Source: Acholeplasmatales bacterium
GTDB taxonomy: Bacteria; Bacillota_I; Bacilli_A; Acholeplasmatales; Anaeroplasmataceae
Reading direction: 5' to 3'
Length of the DNA stretch: 64,000 nucleotides
NCBI GenBank assembly: GCA_900767915.1
Contig: CAAGAX010000055.1
Location: 39,803-103,802, forward strand
The notes beneath the pieces are model-generated. The model had not been told where the DNA came from. It did no database searches and saw only the letters and a list, made by a program, of their open reading frames with translations. Both the position numbers and the translations under genes were made by a program. Position 1 is the stretch's first letter, and each line of letters opens with the position of its first letter. Shown here in pieces: positions 45,098 through 55,100 of this stretch.

Positions 45098-45765
45098 AAT
45101 ATCACCAAAGCTATAGCACCAATAATAACTAATCCTATAATTATAAAATCTAAAGGATGAAATGATACTCTTTTATATATAGTATAATCCTTATTTCCCA
45201 TTGAAAAGCCTCTTGTTTCTACACTTAAGGCTAAGGTATCAGATATATTAACTAATCTCATAGTTAAGGGAATTAAAAAGGCTCTATAAAATACTTTAGG
45301 ATTTAATATAGAATCTACTCCCCTAGTTTTCATAGCCTCTTTAATATTTTTAATTTCGTTACTTAATAGAGGAACGAATGATAAGCATATCATCATACCA
45401 AGTGTAATAGATCTAGGTATTCTTAATTGATTTAAGCATCTAGTCAAATCGACTGCTCTAATACTCATTCCAGGAATTACCGCAATAGATAACGCTAATA
45501 ATCTATTTGTCATAGCTATTGTTGAATTAATATTATTATTAATTAAATAGGTTAAGCCTGAAAAAATAATAATTGTAATAGCTGAAAAAGGGATAATCAT
45601 TAAAGCCTCTTTATACATTCCAAAAATAATAAATAATAAATAGACACCAAGTAAAAAATATAATGTATTAAAATCATAGCATTTGACTAGTCCAAAAATA
45701 GTAATTGCTATACTTAAAAGAATACCTAATATAGGATGAATCTTACTTTCCTTTAAATCCATCAT
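45094..45765 (-). CDS. ECF transporter transmembrane component (EcfT)
   Basis: 223-aa membrane coupling protein with five or six segments. The two coupling-helix motifs, usually Ala-Arg-Gly, appear as MKTRGV and VETRGF. Cytoplasmic helices between them (RCLNQLRIPRS... LLSNEIKNIKEAM) contact the ATPase. Overlaps both neighbours by 4 nt (ATGA), so it is translationally coupled within a dedicated ECF importer. Confidence 0.85.
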   Translation of the reverse strand: MMDLKESKIHPILGILLSIAITIFGLVKCYDFNTLYFLLGVYLLFIIFGMYKEALMIIPFSAITIIIFSGLTYLINNNINSTIAMTNRLLALSIAVIPGMSIRAVDLTRCLNQLRIPRSITLGMMICLSFVPLLSNEIKNIKEAMKTRGVDSILNPKVFYRAFLIPLTMRLVNISDTLALSVETRGFSMGNKDYTIYKRVSFHPLDFIIIGLVIIGAIALVIL

Positions 45766-46355
45766 TTCTTTAAAGCTCCTGATTTACGAAGCTCACGACC
45801 AATTCTAACACCTATAAAAGAACCAAGTGCACAAATTAATAAAACACAAACACTCATACCTATTGCAAGCCAATAATTAGAGTTTGCATAGCTCGCAACA
45901 GTATCCTCTCCACCAATTATCTGATACCATACATATAAAAATGGTAAAGAAAGTGGTAAATATAGCCAAGCTGCTAAAAAGCAAGCCTTATCACTCTTAT
46001 AGCCTCTAAAAATTAAAATAACTAATACTTCAACAATTAAAGCACAAATTAACAAACAAAAAAACATAATAGGATTCATAAATACAAGGACAATTCCTGA
46101 AAATATAGCTATAAATAGCATAGCTCCAGGCTTTCTAACCTTCATTAATCCAATCGCAGGGAATATAGAAAATTGTAAGCCTAATACTATTTGAACAATG
46201 CCAAATACAGGCACATGAGCAACAAGCGGCATAAAAGCACTTGTTACTAATGTAATGGCTGATATAATCGCAAGAAAAACAATATCCTTAGCTAAAAATG
46301 CTTTAAATATTCTTTTATCATCTTCTTTTTTTATTTCTTCATCAAATATATCCAT
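45762..46355 (-). CDS. ECF substrate-binding (S) component, MptS-like
   Basis: 197-aa membrane protein with about five or six segments following a charged cytoplasmic N-terminus (MDIFDEEIKKEDDKRIFKAF). LGLQFSIFPAIGLMKVRKPG and SYANSNYWLAIGMSVCV fit the MptS/Trep_Strep family of S components found with EcfA-EcfT and exporter-fold ABC pairs. The ligand of this family is not known to me; the operator upstream suggests a metal chelate, tetrapyrrole or siderophore. GGTAAAGGAG precedes the ATG. Confidence 0.72.
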   Translation of the reverse strand: MDIFDEEIKKEDDKRIFKAFLAKDIVFLAIISAITLVTSAFMPLVAHVPVFGIVQIVLGLQFSIFPAIGLMKVRKPGAMLFIAIFSGIVLVFMNPIMFFCLLICALIVEVLVILIFRGYKSDKACFLAAWLYLPLSLPFLYVWYQIIGGEDTVASYANSNYWLAIGMSVCVLLICALGSFIGVRIGRELRKSGALKK

Positions 46356-46365
46356 AAATACTCCT

Positions 46366-48036
46366 TTACCTTATACTAATATGACCATTTTCTATTTTAT
46401 AAGTTCTATCAGCAATAGCCATAGTTGACTCTCTATGAGAAACTAATATAATACTTTTCTTTCTCTTTTGTAAAGCTAAGGACTTTAAAATAATACCCTC
46501 ATTAATACTATCTACATTACTTGTAGGTTCATCTAATAAAATTAATTCTGCATCTCTTAAAAAAGCTCTAGCTAATCCAATTCTTTGTTTTTCTCCTGCT
46601 GATAAATTATCTCCTAAATTACCTACTTTAGTATCATATCCTAAAGGTAATTTAGAAATGAAATCATGAATAGATGCCATTTTACAAGCTTCTATTATTT
46701 CATCATCAGTTGCGTTAAGCTTTGCAATCTTAAGGTTTTCTTTAATAGTATCATCAAATAAGTAAGTAGATTGACTAACCATTGTTACATTTTTAAGTAA
46801 GCTATCAGTATTAATATCCTCTATATCTAAATCATTATAAAGAATTTCACCACTATTTTTCTTCCAAAATCTAAGTAAAAGCTTCAATAATGTTGATTTA
46901 CCACAGCCACTTTCACCAACAATACCAATAATTTCGCCCTTTTTCGCATACATTGATATATCATCTAATACAAGCTTATTTGAATCATAGCAAAATGATA
47001 AATTCTTAATATTTAATTCCTGATAATCAAAGTCATTCTTATTCTTTATTTCAGAAACAACTGGCTTTTCCTCTAATAGATTTAATACTCTATCACCTGA
47101 AGCAAAGGTTAAAGATAAATCTGATGGAAGCTTAGCTAAAGCAATTACAGGACCAAAGGAACCAAATATCGCAACAATTCCAATAATCATTCTTCCAATA
47201 CTAATAGTATTATTCTTAACTAAAATAATACCTAATAATAAGGTTATTAGTATCGCAATAGAGACAAAAGCTTCTGTAAATGCTGATGAAATACCTGATT
47301 TATGCTTTAAGATTTTAGTTTCCTTTAATAATAAATCAGATCTTCTATTTACTTCCTTTTTTCTTAAATCATTAGCATTATTTAATACAATATCCTTTAC
47401 TCCTTTAATAGAATCTAGGTAATAAGAATTAAATGAAGCAAATTCCTTTCTATATTTAACACCACTATTCTTAAGAAGCTTTGAGGAAACTAAAGGAATA
47501 ATTATTCCAATAATAATATAAAATAGAAAAGCTATAAGTGAAAAATAAATTGAAGAATTAATACCAACATAAATTAAAATAATTATAGATGTTAATAAAG
47601 CAATGCATATAGGAGAAATAGTATGAGCGTAAAATACCTCTAATGTTTCAATATCAGATGTAATCATCGCGATTATTCCACCCTTATTTTTACTTTCAAG
47701 CTTTGCAGGAGCTAATACTCTTAAAGCTTTAAATATTTTATCTCTAAGCTTAGCTAGTAATTTAAATGCTATATAATGATTTGAGTATTGCTCAATATAT
47801 CTTAAGCCACCTCTTAATAATCCAAAGCTAATTGTAAGTGCGATAATCCATCCATATGATAAATTAATAGCCTCTCCTAAATATTTAGCAATACCTAGGG
47901 AAGCAAAAATAGTAACACCCATCGCACATAAAAATCCTAATGTGCCATTTATTACAGCTAATAGCATTATATATGAAAAGCTTCCTAGTAAAGTAATAAG
48001 ACTAGCCATTATTTTTATTCCACTTCTTCTTTTCAT
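46366..48036 (-). CDS. Exporter-fold ABC half-transporter (CydC-like)
   Basis: 556-aa half-transporter, six segments then ATPase. Walker A is GESGCGKST, signature LSAGEKQRIGLARA, Walker B LILLDEPTSNVD and switch LVSHRES. It pairs with the 48041 gene (4-nt gap). The SNVD and CydC-like ending (ADRTYKIENGHI) are shared with the CydCD group, but the surrounding ECF genes argue against a cytochrome role. Pairs in this context are often predicted iron/heme uptake transporters. Confidence 0.8.
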   Translation of the reverse strand: MKRRSGIKIMASLITLLGSFSYIMLLAVINGTLGFLCAMGVTIFASLGIAKYLGEAINLSYGWIIALTISFGLLRGGLRYIEQYSNHYIAFKLLAKLRDKIFKALRVLAPAKLESKNKGGIIAMITSDIETLEVFYAHTISPICIALLTSIIILIYVGINSSIYFSLIAFLFYIIIGIIIPLVSSKLLKNSGVKYRKEFASFNSYYLDSIKGVKDIVLNNANDLRKKEVNRRSDLLLKETKILKHKSGISSAFTEAFVSIAILITLLLGIILVKNNTISIGRMIIGIVAIFGSFGPVIALAKLPSDLSLTFASGDRVLNLLEEKPVVSEIKNKNDFDYQELNIKNLSFCYDSNKLVLDDISMYAKKGEIIGIVGESGCGKSTLLKLLLRFWKKNSGEILYNDLDIEDINTDSLLKNVTMVSQSTYLFDDTIKENLKIAKLNATDDEIIEACKMASIHDFISKLPLGYDTKVGNLGDNLSAGEKQRIGLARAFLRDAELILLDEPTSNVDSINEGIILKSLALQKRKKSIILVSHRESTMAIADRTYKIENGHISIR

Positions 48037-48040
48037 AATT

Positions 48041-49768
48041 TTATAATACCTCCTTATAGCCTTGTTCTAGATTCTTTTGAGTAGTATAAAGCTTACTATA
48101 CTCCTTACCAAGCTTGATTAACTCATTATGAGTACCATGCTCAAGAATCTCTCCATTAGAAATATAATATATTTGATCAGCATCAATTACATTTTCAAGT
48201 CTATGAGAAATTACAATTACAGACTTTGTTTTAGATAATTCCTTTATATTTCCCATAATAATAGCTTCAGATTCAATATCAATATTACTTGTAGCCTCAT
48301 CAAAAACATAAATATCCTTATTAGCAACTAAATTAATAGCTAAAGCTAATCTTTGCTTTTGTCCACCACTAATATTATTCGCATCCTCTAATATAATTTT
48401 ATCTAATCCACCATTATTTTTAATAAATTCATCAAGATTTACTAATCTTAAAGCGTTATATATTTCTTCATCAGTAACATTTATTTTTGCCATTTTAAAA
48501 TTATCTCTTATAGATTCATTAAATATATAAGTATTATAAGAAACAACAGCTAAATGAGAATAATAGGAAGCTCTAGATAATTCCTCAATTTTTTTATCAC
48601 CTACATATATTTGACCAATATTTGTATGATTACTTCCCATTAATAAATTAACTATAGTAGATTTACCAGAACCACTCTCTCCAACAATCGCACTCATTCC
48701 TCTACTAGGAAAATCTAAAGAAACATTCTTTAAAACAGATCTCTTTCCATCATATGAAAAAGTAACATTTTCAAATCTAATATTAGTACCATTTACAATA
48801 CCATCACTAAAATCAGGCTCAGTAGCATTTAATAAGGCTAATATCTTTTTTCCTGCTGAAGCACCATTCATTCCAACATGGAAGGCACTTCCAAACGCTC
48901 TCATAGGCAAAAAGAAATCAACAGCTACTAAAATAACAAATAATATAATAGCTATATTATTACACCATCCGTTATATAATCCTAATATTGCAAGTGCTAT
49001 ACCAATTCCAGCTCCACCGTAGGCTACTAAATCCATTATAGTAGTTGATGTTAGCTGCATTACTAATACCTTCATAGTTATCTTTCTAAATTCCTCAGCA
49101 CTTTCATTCATCTTAATATTTCTATTTTTATCAGCTTGAAATATCTTTAATTCCTTAAGTCCACTAGTTGAATCTAAAAAGGCGTCACCCATTGAGATAT
49201 ATTTACCCCAATATTTAGCAAATACCTTTTTAGCATATTTTGAAACCATAATAATAGATACTGGTATTAATGGTACACAGCATATTAGCACAACTGCACT
49301 TTGCCAATATAATCCTACTGTAACACCAAATAATATAAAAGGAGCTAGCATTGCATAAAAGAATTGAGGTAAATAAGTTGAATAATAGATGTCTAGCTGT
49401 TCAATACCCTCCATAGATATTTGAGTTAAACCAGCCATATTTATTCCATCAATACCTTTAGCTCCTAAGACTAATATTTTATTATAAATCCTTTCCCTTA
49501 AATCCTTTTTAACTTTTCTTCCTAGAATATCCTTAATATCATAATTAAGCTTTGTAATAATAAATCTTGCTATTATACAAATAGCCAATACATTAAATAT
49601 CCATATGAATTCATTTAAGTCTTTATTTAATATTAAATAATTAATAGCTACGCATATTAATCCTGTTATACCTAAATTAAATAAAAGTCCTAATATCATT
49701 AGTAAAACTACTATAAAAATATATTTTTTATTTTTACCAAGTAGCTTAAATAAGTCATAATCAATCAT
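48041..49768 (-). CDS. Exporter-fold ABC half-transporter (CydD-like)
   Basis: 575-aa half-transporter. Six segments occupy about residues 15-300. Then Walker A GESGSGKST, signature ISGGQKQRLALA, Walker B YVFDEATSNID and switch VISHRLE. The ATG at 49768, with AAGGAG 7 nt upstream, is preferred to 49783. It overlaps the end of the YgbA-like gene by 8 nt. With its partner and the ECF module it forms one transcription unit behind two GTTAG operators. Confidence 0.8.
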   Translation of the reverse strand: MIDYDLFKLLGKNKKYIFIVVLLMILGLLFNLGITGLICVAINYLILNKDLNEFIWIFNVLAICIIARFIITKLNYDIKDILGRKVKKDLRERIYNKILVLGAKGIDGINMAGLTQISMEGIEQLDIYYSTYLPQFFYAMLAPFILFGVTVGLYWQSAVVLICCVPLIPVSIIMVSKYAKKVFAKYWGKYISMGDAFLDSTSGLKELKIFQADKNRNIKMNESAEEFRKITMKVLVMQLTSTTIMDLVAYGGAGIGIALAILGLYNGWCNNIAIILFVILVAVDFFLPMRAFGSAFHVGMNGASAGKKILALLNATEPDFSDGIVNGTNIRFENVTFSYDGKRSVLKNVSLDFPSRGMSAIVGESGSGKSTIVNLLMGSNHTNIGQIYVGDKKIEELSRASYYSHLAVVSYNTYIFNESIRDNFKMAKINVTDEEIYNALRLVNLDEFIKNNGGLDKIILEDANNISGGQKQRLALAINLVANKDIYVFDEATSNIDIESEAIIMGNIKELSKTKSVIVISHRLENVIDADQIYYISNGEILEHGTHNELIKLGKEYSKLYTTQKNLEQGYKEVL

Positions 49769-50144
49769 TTTTTTCTCCTTCATTTTGTTTTTTAAGCATT
49801 TTCTTATATTTCAGCATTTGTAATACATGGCTTATAGAAAAAATAGGATGACTAAACATCATTTTTGGCCCAGAATATTTCATAACCTCTTTAATCTTTA
49901 CCTTCATATCAGGCTTATAACAATGAATTTTACAAAAGCTACAAAACTTTTTATTTTTCTTAAAAGGACATTTTGATAATCTAAAAAGCGAATATTCCTT
50001 CAGCTCCTCACATTCCTTACATAGCACCTTTCCTTTAGTATGATGATTTCCATGACAATATATTTCAATCATTTTAGGTATTAATTTAACCTCTTGATTC
50101 CAGTGCTTAAGCTCTTTTCTTTTCTCCTTTTCTTCCTTATTCAT
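49761..50144 (-). CDS. YgbA-like protein (nitrous-oxide-stimulated promoter family)
   Basis: 127-aa Cys-rich cytoplasmic protein. IYCHGNHHTKGKVLCKECEEL, RLSKCPFKKNKKFCSFCKIHCY and VMKYSGPKMMFSHP match the YgbA family order of motifs, with CxxC pairs suited to bind a metal or an iron-sulfur cluster. E. coli ygbA is controlled by the nitric-oxide sensor NsrR, and its molecular role is not settled. Here it leads the ECF/ABC operon directly behind the GTTAG operators, so a role in metal or Fe-S handling is plausible. Confidence 0.8.
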   Translation of the reverse strand: MNKEEKEKRKELKHWNQEVKLIPKMIEIYCHGNHHTKGKVLCKECEELKEYSLFRLSKCPFKKNKKFCSFCKIHCYKPDMKVKIKEVMKYSGPKMMFSHPIFSISHVLQMLKYKKMLKKQNEGEKND

Positions 50145-50156
50145 AAATCCTCCTAA

Positions 50157-50172
50157 GTTAGCATCTTCTAAC
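50157..50172. promoter_or_regulatory. GTTAG-N6-CTAAC operator, copy 1 (ECF cluster)
   Basis: Exact GTTAG-CATCTT-CTAAC, extended AGTTAG/CTAACT, starting 7 nt after the -10 box. Confidence 0.8.
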
Positions 50173-50179
50173 TATTATA

Positions 50180-50208
50180 ATTATAATTAGCATAACCTAA
50201 CTTGTCAA
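50180..50208 (-). promoter_or_regulatory. Consensus promoter of the ECF/ABC cluster
   Basis: Minus-strand TTGACA (50208-50203), 17-nt spacer, TATAAT (50185-50180). Confidence 0.85.
50186..50201. promoter_or_regulatory. GTTAG-type operator, copy 2 (ECF cluster)
   Basis: ATTAG-CATAAC-CTAAC, one mismatch to the consensus, lying inside the promoter spacer between -35 and -10. Confidence 0.65.
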
Positions 50209-50340
50209 TAAACAAATTTTACCAAAATAAAAAAAGCATTTTCACTTTAAAATAATTTCAAAAAAAAGTGGGAAACGATTAGTACGCCATTCCCCTGAAT
50301 TTTGCATTGTTTTTTTTAATACTGAATATATCAAAAAAAA

Positions 50341-50765
50341 CTATTTTTATCATGTAAGCCTAATTCTAATTTTGCCTATTTGATCGATAAATATGCTGTG
50401 TTAGGCAAACTATTAAGCATTAATGAATCAAAAGACGCTTATTACCTTAAAGAAGAATATTGAGAATTTAATTTAACAGGTACTTACGAAGAGGCATTAA
50501 CAATAATTCTTGAATTTATTGAAAGACTTAAAAATCAAAAAGAAATGAAATGCATGATGTTGAAATTATGATGGAAAATTGGAAAACTGAAATTATTAAT
50601 TCCTTTATTAGAATAAATTCTAGAAGATTATCAAATGGTCCCATGGAATCAGAAAATGGAAGAATAGGAAAAATAATGAGTGATGCAAATAGTTATTCAA
50701 ATATTTAAGGATTCAGTAATCGAGTTATGTTTGGGCTAAATATAGACGAGCCTATGAAATTTTAA
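50341..50765 (+). pseudogene. Decayed ISL3-family transposase, C-terminal part
   Basis: Plus-strand fragments in two frames read KYAVLGKLLSINESKDAYYL, then GTYEEALTIILEFIERLKNQ, then (from 50568) ENWKTEIINSFI and RRLSNGPMESENGRIGKIM with SNRVMFGLN. The last parts match the ISL3 transposase end (SNGP-E-N--IK-I---A-GY-NF--FRNRI). A TGA, a frameshift and a TAA interrupt it. The rest of 50216-50340 and 50766-50797 holds no other gene; TIRs were not identified. Confidence 0.65.
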
Positions 50766-50797
50766 ATTTATTATAATGTATGTTCATATTAGTAGCC

Positions 50798-50835
50798 AAA
50801 AAGGTACTATTGTTACAAAACTTTAGTACCTTTTT
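50798..50835. terminator. Bidirectional-looking terminator after the five-gene surface operon
   Basis: AAAAAGGTACTA / TAGTACCTTTTT (50798-50809 and 50824-50835), 14-nt loop, with T runs on both strands. It lies 60 nt past the stop of the 50895-52139 gene and next to the ISL3 relic. Confidence 0.75.
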
Positions 50836-50894
50836 AATTTGATTTTATGAAAATGTATTTAGGAATATAAATCCCCTTATTTTTGTATTGGGCC

Positions 50895-52139
50895 TTAATA
50901 ATTCAATTTTCTTTTTTTCTTTTTATAGATATAAATTGTCAAAATAACAATACCGGCAATTAAAACTAACGCCACAACACAAATTAAAATATAACCCCAA
51001 ATTGGCATATGAAAGGCAACACCTGGAACGCATATAATGAAGATTCCTGTTTCATTTGTTAACAGTTTAACATATGATCCACCATTTTCTACATTAATTT
51101 CCTTTAATTTATCAGCATTTAATACATAAGCTTTTACCTTGTTACGATCAAATGTTTCTTTAACCTTAACAGAAATGGAAATATTATTAGTTAAATTTAT
51201 ATTTGTGCCATCTTCACTAATAAATGAAATATTAAATACTTCATAATTATCAGCAATTTTTTTCATAAAAACGCTAGCTCTATCATAAACATCACCACTT
51301 GTTATTTTACTAGCCATAATCTGAGAATTTTCTGGCAAGACATTATTAATATCATTATATTTAGCAATACTTGATCCTCCAAGTGTTGCCTTAATATCAA
51401 CTTCCTTGATAGTAGTTGAATCATTATTTAATAAAGTTTTATATAATGATGATTTTGCAGTATAAATTAATTTATAAGAACCAACATTATTTAATGCTAG
51501 CTTATTATCATTAATTTCTATCTCATTACCATTATAATAAGCACTAACATTTACATCAACACTATTATCACCTAATTTTGCAGTAGCATCTATAACCTTA
51601 AAAGTTGTACTAGCCTTAAGCTCATAGGAATCTCCTGCCTCAGTTGAAATTACAGGTACAAACTCAGCAGGTCTATCAGTTGTAGTATCAACATTATCAG
51701 ATACTCTTGTTTTACTATCAAGCTTTAGCTTAATTGTAAAAGAAAAAGTTTCTCCTCTTGTTGAAACATAAACTGAAAATGGTAATTCACTATCAAGCTT
51801 ATTCTCTTCAATAGTATAACGAATAGTTTTGTTACTTTTTTGATTATTAGTAATCTCATAACCAACCTGCATACCATTACCATAATCAAGCATCAAATTT
51901 TCCATAGATGATGATAATTGAGTTAGAGAAATATAATAATGATTATCAATCTTTTCAAGTACAATATTACTATCAATAAATCTTGAAATCATAGTAACAC
52001 CCATACCTGATTGTCCACCTATATCATATGAAACATTATAAATACCATTTGAAAAAGATTCAAAGGCATTAGAAGAAAATAAGGCAAATGAGGTGATTAT
52101 AAAAATTATAACAATTAATATTTTTTTTATATTTTTCAT
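50895..52139 (-). CDS. Membrane-anchored Shp/NEAT-like (putative heme-binding) protein
   Basis: 414-aa surface protein with a signal peptide (MKNIKKILIVIIFIITSFA), an extracellular region, a C-terminal membrane segment (about 375-400) and a KKKKRKLNY tail. Residues about 25-145 read NGIYNVSYDI, SGMGVTMISRFIDSNIVLEK, NHYYISLTQLSSSMENLML and a closing FSFTIKLKLD strand. The order resembles NEAT domains and the HemeBinding_Shp domain, where Met residues bind heme. A second beta domain follows at about 160-270. The ATG at 52139, with GAGGAGTG upstream, is used. Last gene of the operon. Heme binding is inferred. Confidence 0.6.
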   Translation of the reverse strand: MKNIKKILIVIIFIITSFALFSSNAFESFSNGIYNVSYDIGGQSGMGVTMISRFIDSNIVLEKIDNHYYISLTQLSSSMENLMLDYGNGMQVGYEITNNQKSNKTIRYTIEENKLDSELPFSVYVSTRGETFSFTIKLKLDSKTRVSDNVDTTTDRPAEFVPVISTEAGDSYELKASTTFKVIDATAKLGDNSVDVNVSAYYNGNEIEINDNKLALNNVGSYKLIYTAKSSLYKTLLNNDSTTIKEVDIKATLGGSSIAKYNDINNVLPENSQIMASKITSGDVYDRASVFMKKIADNYEVFNISFISEDGTNINLTNNISISVKVKETFDRNKVKAYVLNADKLKEINVENGGSYVKLLTNETGIFIICVPGVAFHMPIWGYILICVVALVLIAGIVILTIYIYKKKKRKLNY

Positions 52140-52143
52140 ATAA

Positions 52144-55100
52144 TCACTCCTCATCAAAAACAGCATAGATAACTAAGCTATTACCTGCGCCTAGATAATC
52201 TTCAATAATCTCATCATTTTCAATATCTATTTTTATAAATTTATCATTTACCTTTACCGCAAAATATTTAAGCTTCTTAGATGTATCTGTTACAGTTAAA
52301 TTCTTAAGTAAATTAATCTTTTTTTCTCCAACCTCATGTAACAATGAATAGCCTGAAACAAGACTATTTCCAGATACATTCTTTCTATCAATATATAATT
52401 TATTATTTGTAGTTAATTCATTACCATTCTCATCGATTGCCTTATAGCTGATATTAGAAATCTTTTTCTTTAGAATAGCTTCAAGCTCAAATTTTTCAGT
52501 GAAATAATATCCGTTAGCAAATGAATTAGCAGTACTACCAGTTTCTAGATAATCACTATAAATATATTTACCATTATCCCAAGATGCGAATATAGGCAAT
52601 GAAGATTTCCAACCAACTATTTCATAATCCTTATATTTATTTTCTTTATATAATGATTTAAAATCAAATAAACTTACAAGATAAACACCTGTTGATTTTA
52701 TATAATATTTAACTGTACCCATTAATTCTTTTGCACCATTTACATTAGTGTAAGCATTAATTGAAATTCCTTCATCCCATAATGCATAAATTTTAGGATT
52801 TAAGGTATGAAGTTTTACTCCTAAAGAACCCATATTACTTCCGGCACTAAATAATCTATCTTTATCACTTAAAGATGAACTCCAACCATATAATGAATCT
52901 GTAGTTTCTAAAAAATCACTTAAGGTTAAAGCTAAATTATTTTTACTCATACTTATAGTTTTAGTATAGTAATAATAACCATCAATTAATTCAGCTTCAT
53001 ATTCACTCTTAAATGGGTGATTTATATCTGATACAAATGTGACATCAATATCACAATTTTTATCAGATACTCTAACCTTTTCCCCTTGAATTAAACTTAC
53101 AATTTGAGGTAAAACATCACTTTCATTATAGGCTGCAAATATCTTATTATTTGAAAAGTCATATTTAAAATAATATTTCAAAGCAAGTAAATAAGTACCT
53201 TCCTTTAAAAATGAATATTTTACACCATATGTAGAATTTATTATACTAATGTCTTCTCCATCATTAATTAATTCATAATTATTACCATTTAATTTATAAA
53301 CATTAAATGTTGCTCTTTCAAGAGGAATATAATCTGATGTTGCTATTTTAGCCTTTTCAATTTCTAATTCTTCACCTGTAAATACAGCATTTCCATTATT
53401 AATAAATGAAAAATCAGATGCATCCACACCATCAATTGTAAAGCCATAATAGCCTTTTAAAAGAAGTGTATCATTATATTCGCTTTCATAATTAAAATAA
53501 ACAACGGCATATTTTGAATTATTAATAATATTCCAAATATCACTATAATTATAAACTGTTATAGTTTTATCGCTTAAATAAACTGTGGCAGATTTAAATG
53601 TTAAATTTAAAGTGGATAAAACATCACTATCGGTAATATTTAATGTAAATACTTTAGAAATATTATTTAAATCATCAATTGTTTTAATACCATAGGAATT
53701 AACAAGCTCAAAATCAAGAGTATTTCTTAAATTATCAGTATATTTTAAATCACCTGATGCTAAAACATCACTACCATCCTTTAATACATAATCACCAACA
53801 TTTTCGCCACGATATTCAAATTCAATATCTTGATATTCACTAAATCTATTAGTCATTCGATATATTAATCTCATTTTTGATGATGTAACTGTAAATGCAT
53901 TATATGTATTTTTCGTTGAAAAATCAACTAAATTAGAATATTCTCTTGTATATATACCATCTTGATAATTCCATAAAGTCATTTCGAGAAAACTTGAATA
54001 TAATTCCTGGTCATCATATTTATTAGTTGCATGTGATGTATAATTTCTACCATTCCAAGAATAGGTAATCTCAGGAATTTCTGCTAAATCATTAATTTTA
54101 TATCTTTTTGAAGTTGTATAGCAATTTAAATTCTCATCATAACTCCATGAATTATCACTAAACTTAATATTAACTGGTTCTTCTTTCGTTAATATTGTTA
54201 CAACACATGATTTAGTCTCTTTACCATATTTAGCATTAAATAAAATTGCTAAATTTTCACTAAATTTAAATGTGCTATTAACATTAATTGGTTTATTAAA
54301 ATTAACATTTCCATTATTATCTAGTAAATATGCTTGATACATTAAATCAGAAGATGTAACAGTTGGATAAACATATTTTGTATAAACGTTTGATAAATTA
54401 ATTTCATCTCCAATATTTGCACTAAAGCCAACATCTACCTTTTTAATATTAAAATTAGATGATGAAGATGGAGTACATAAATTCAAAAAACTAGTACCTG
54501 CTGAATATAAATCACCATCAGTTTTCGGATTATAATCAAAGGCATCATATATAATATCAAAATCCAAAAATTTATATTGAGCCTCGCTTAAATTTGTTGA
54601 TAATGTTTGACTAGTTGGAGATATAGTCATCCTAGTATTAAAATTTTTTTCACCAGTATTACCATTATCGGTAGATGCGAAAAACAAATTTACCATTTTT
54701 GTTGCGTAAGATATTTGTTTTAAATAATCAAAATCATTATTACTATTATTAAAATCATTAGATATATAACCAGGGTATAAAGAAGATGAGCTTCTATAAG
54801 TATATGAATCACCTTCAAGTGGTGTGTAATCTATATCACTTACAGGAACCATACTATCATAATTAATAATTAATCTACGATAAATAAATGGAAAACTAAA
54901 CATTTGTTCCATTGCTCCAGTTGATCCACCAAAAAATATTACATCATTGTCTAATGTTGTACCCAAATCTAAGGTATAATAATATTTTCCACTATCAGCA
55001 AAAAACTCATACGTTAATGAACCAAACTCTTTTGCTTTAAGTAATTTAGGAACATATAATGTATAATTTTCTGCTTGTTCTGATGTTAAAGAATTATTTT

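Noticed and set aside
46366..49768. Annotating the ABC pair as cydCD for cytochrome bd assembly
   Set aside because: No cydAB genes are present, and the pair is embedded in an ECF operon with metal-type operators; CydCD resemblance alone is weak evidence.
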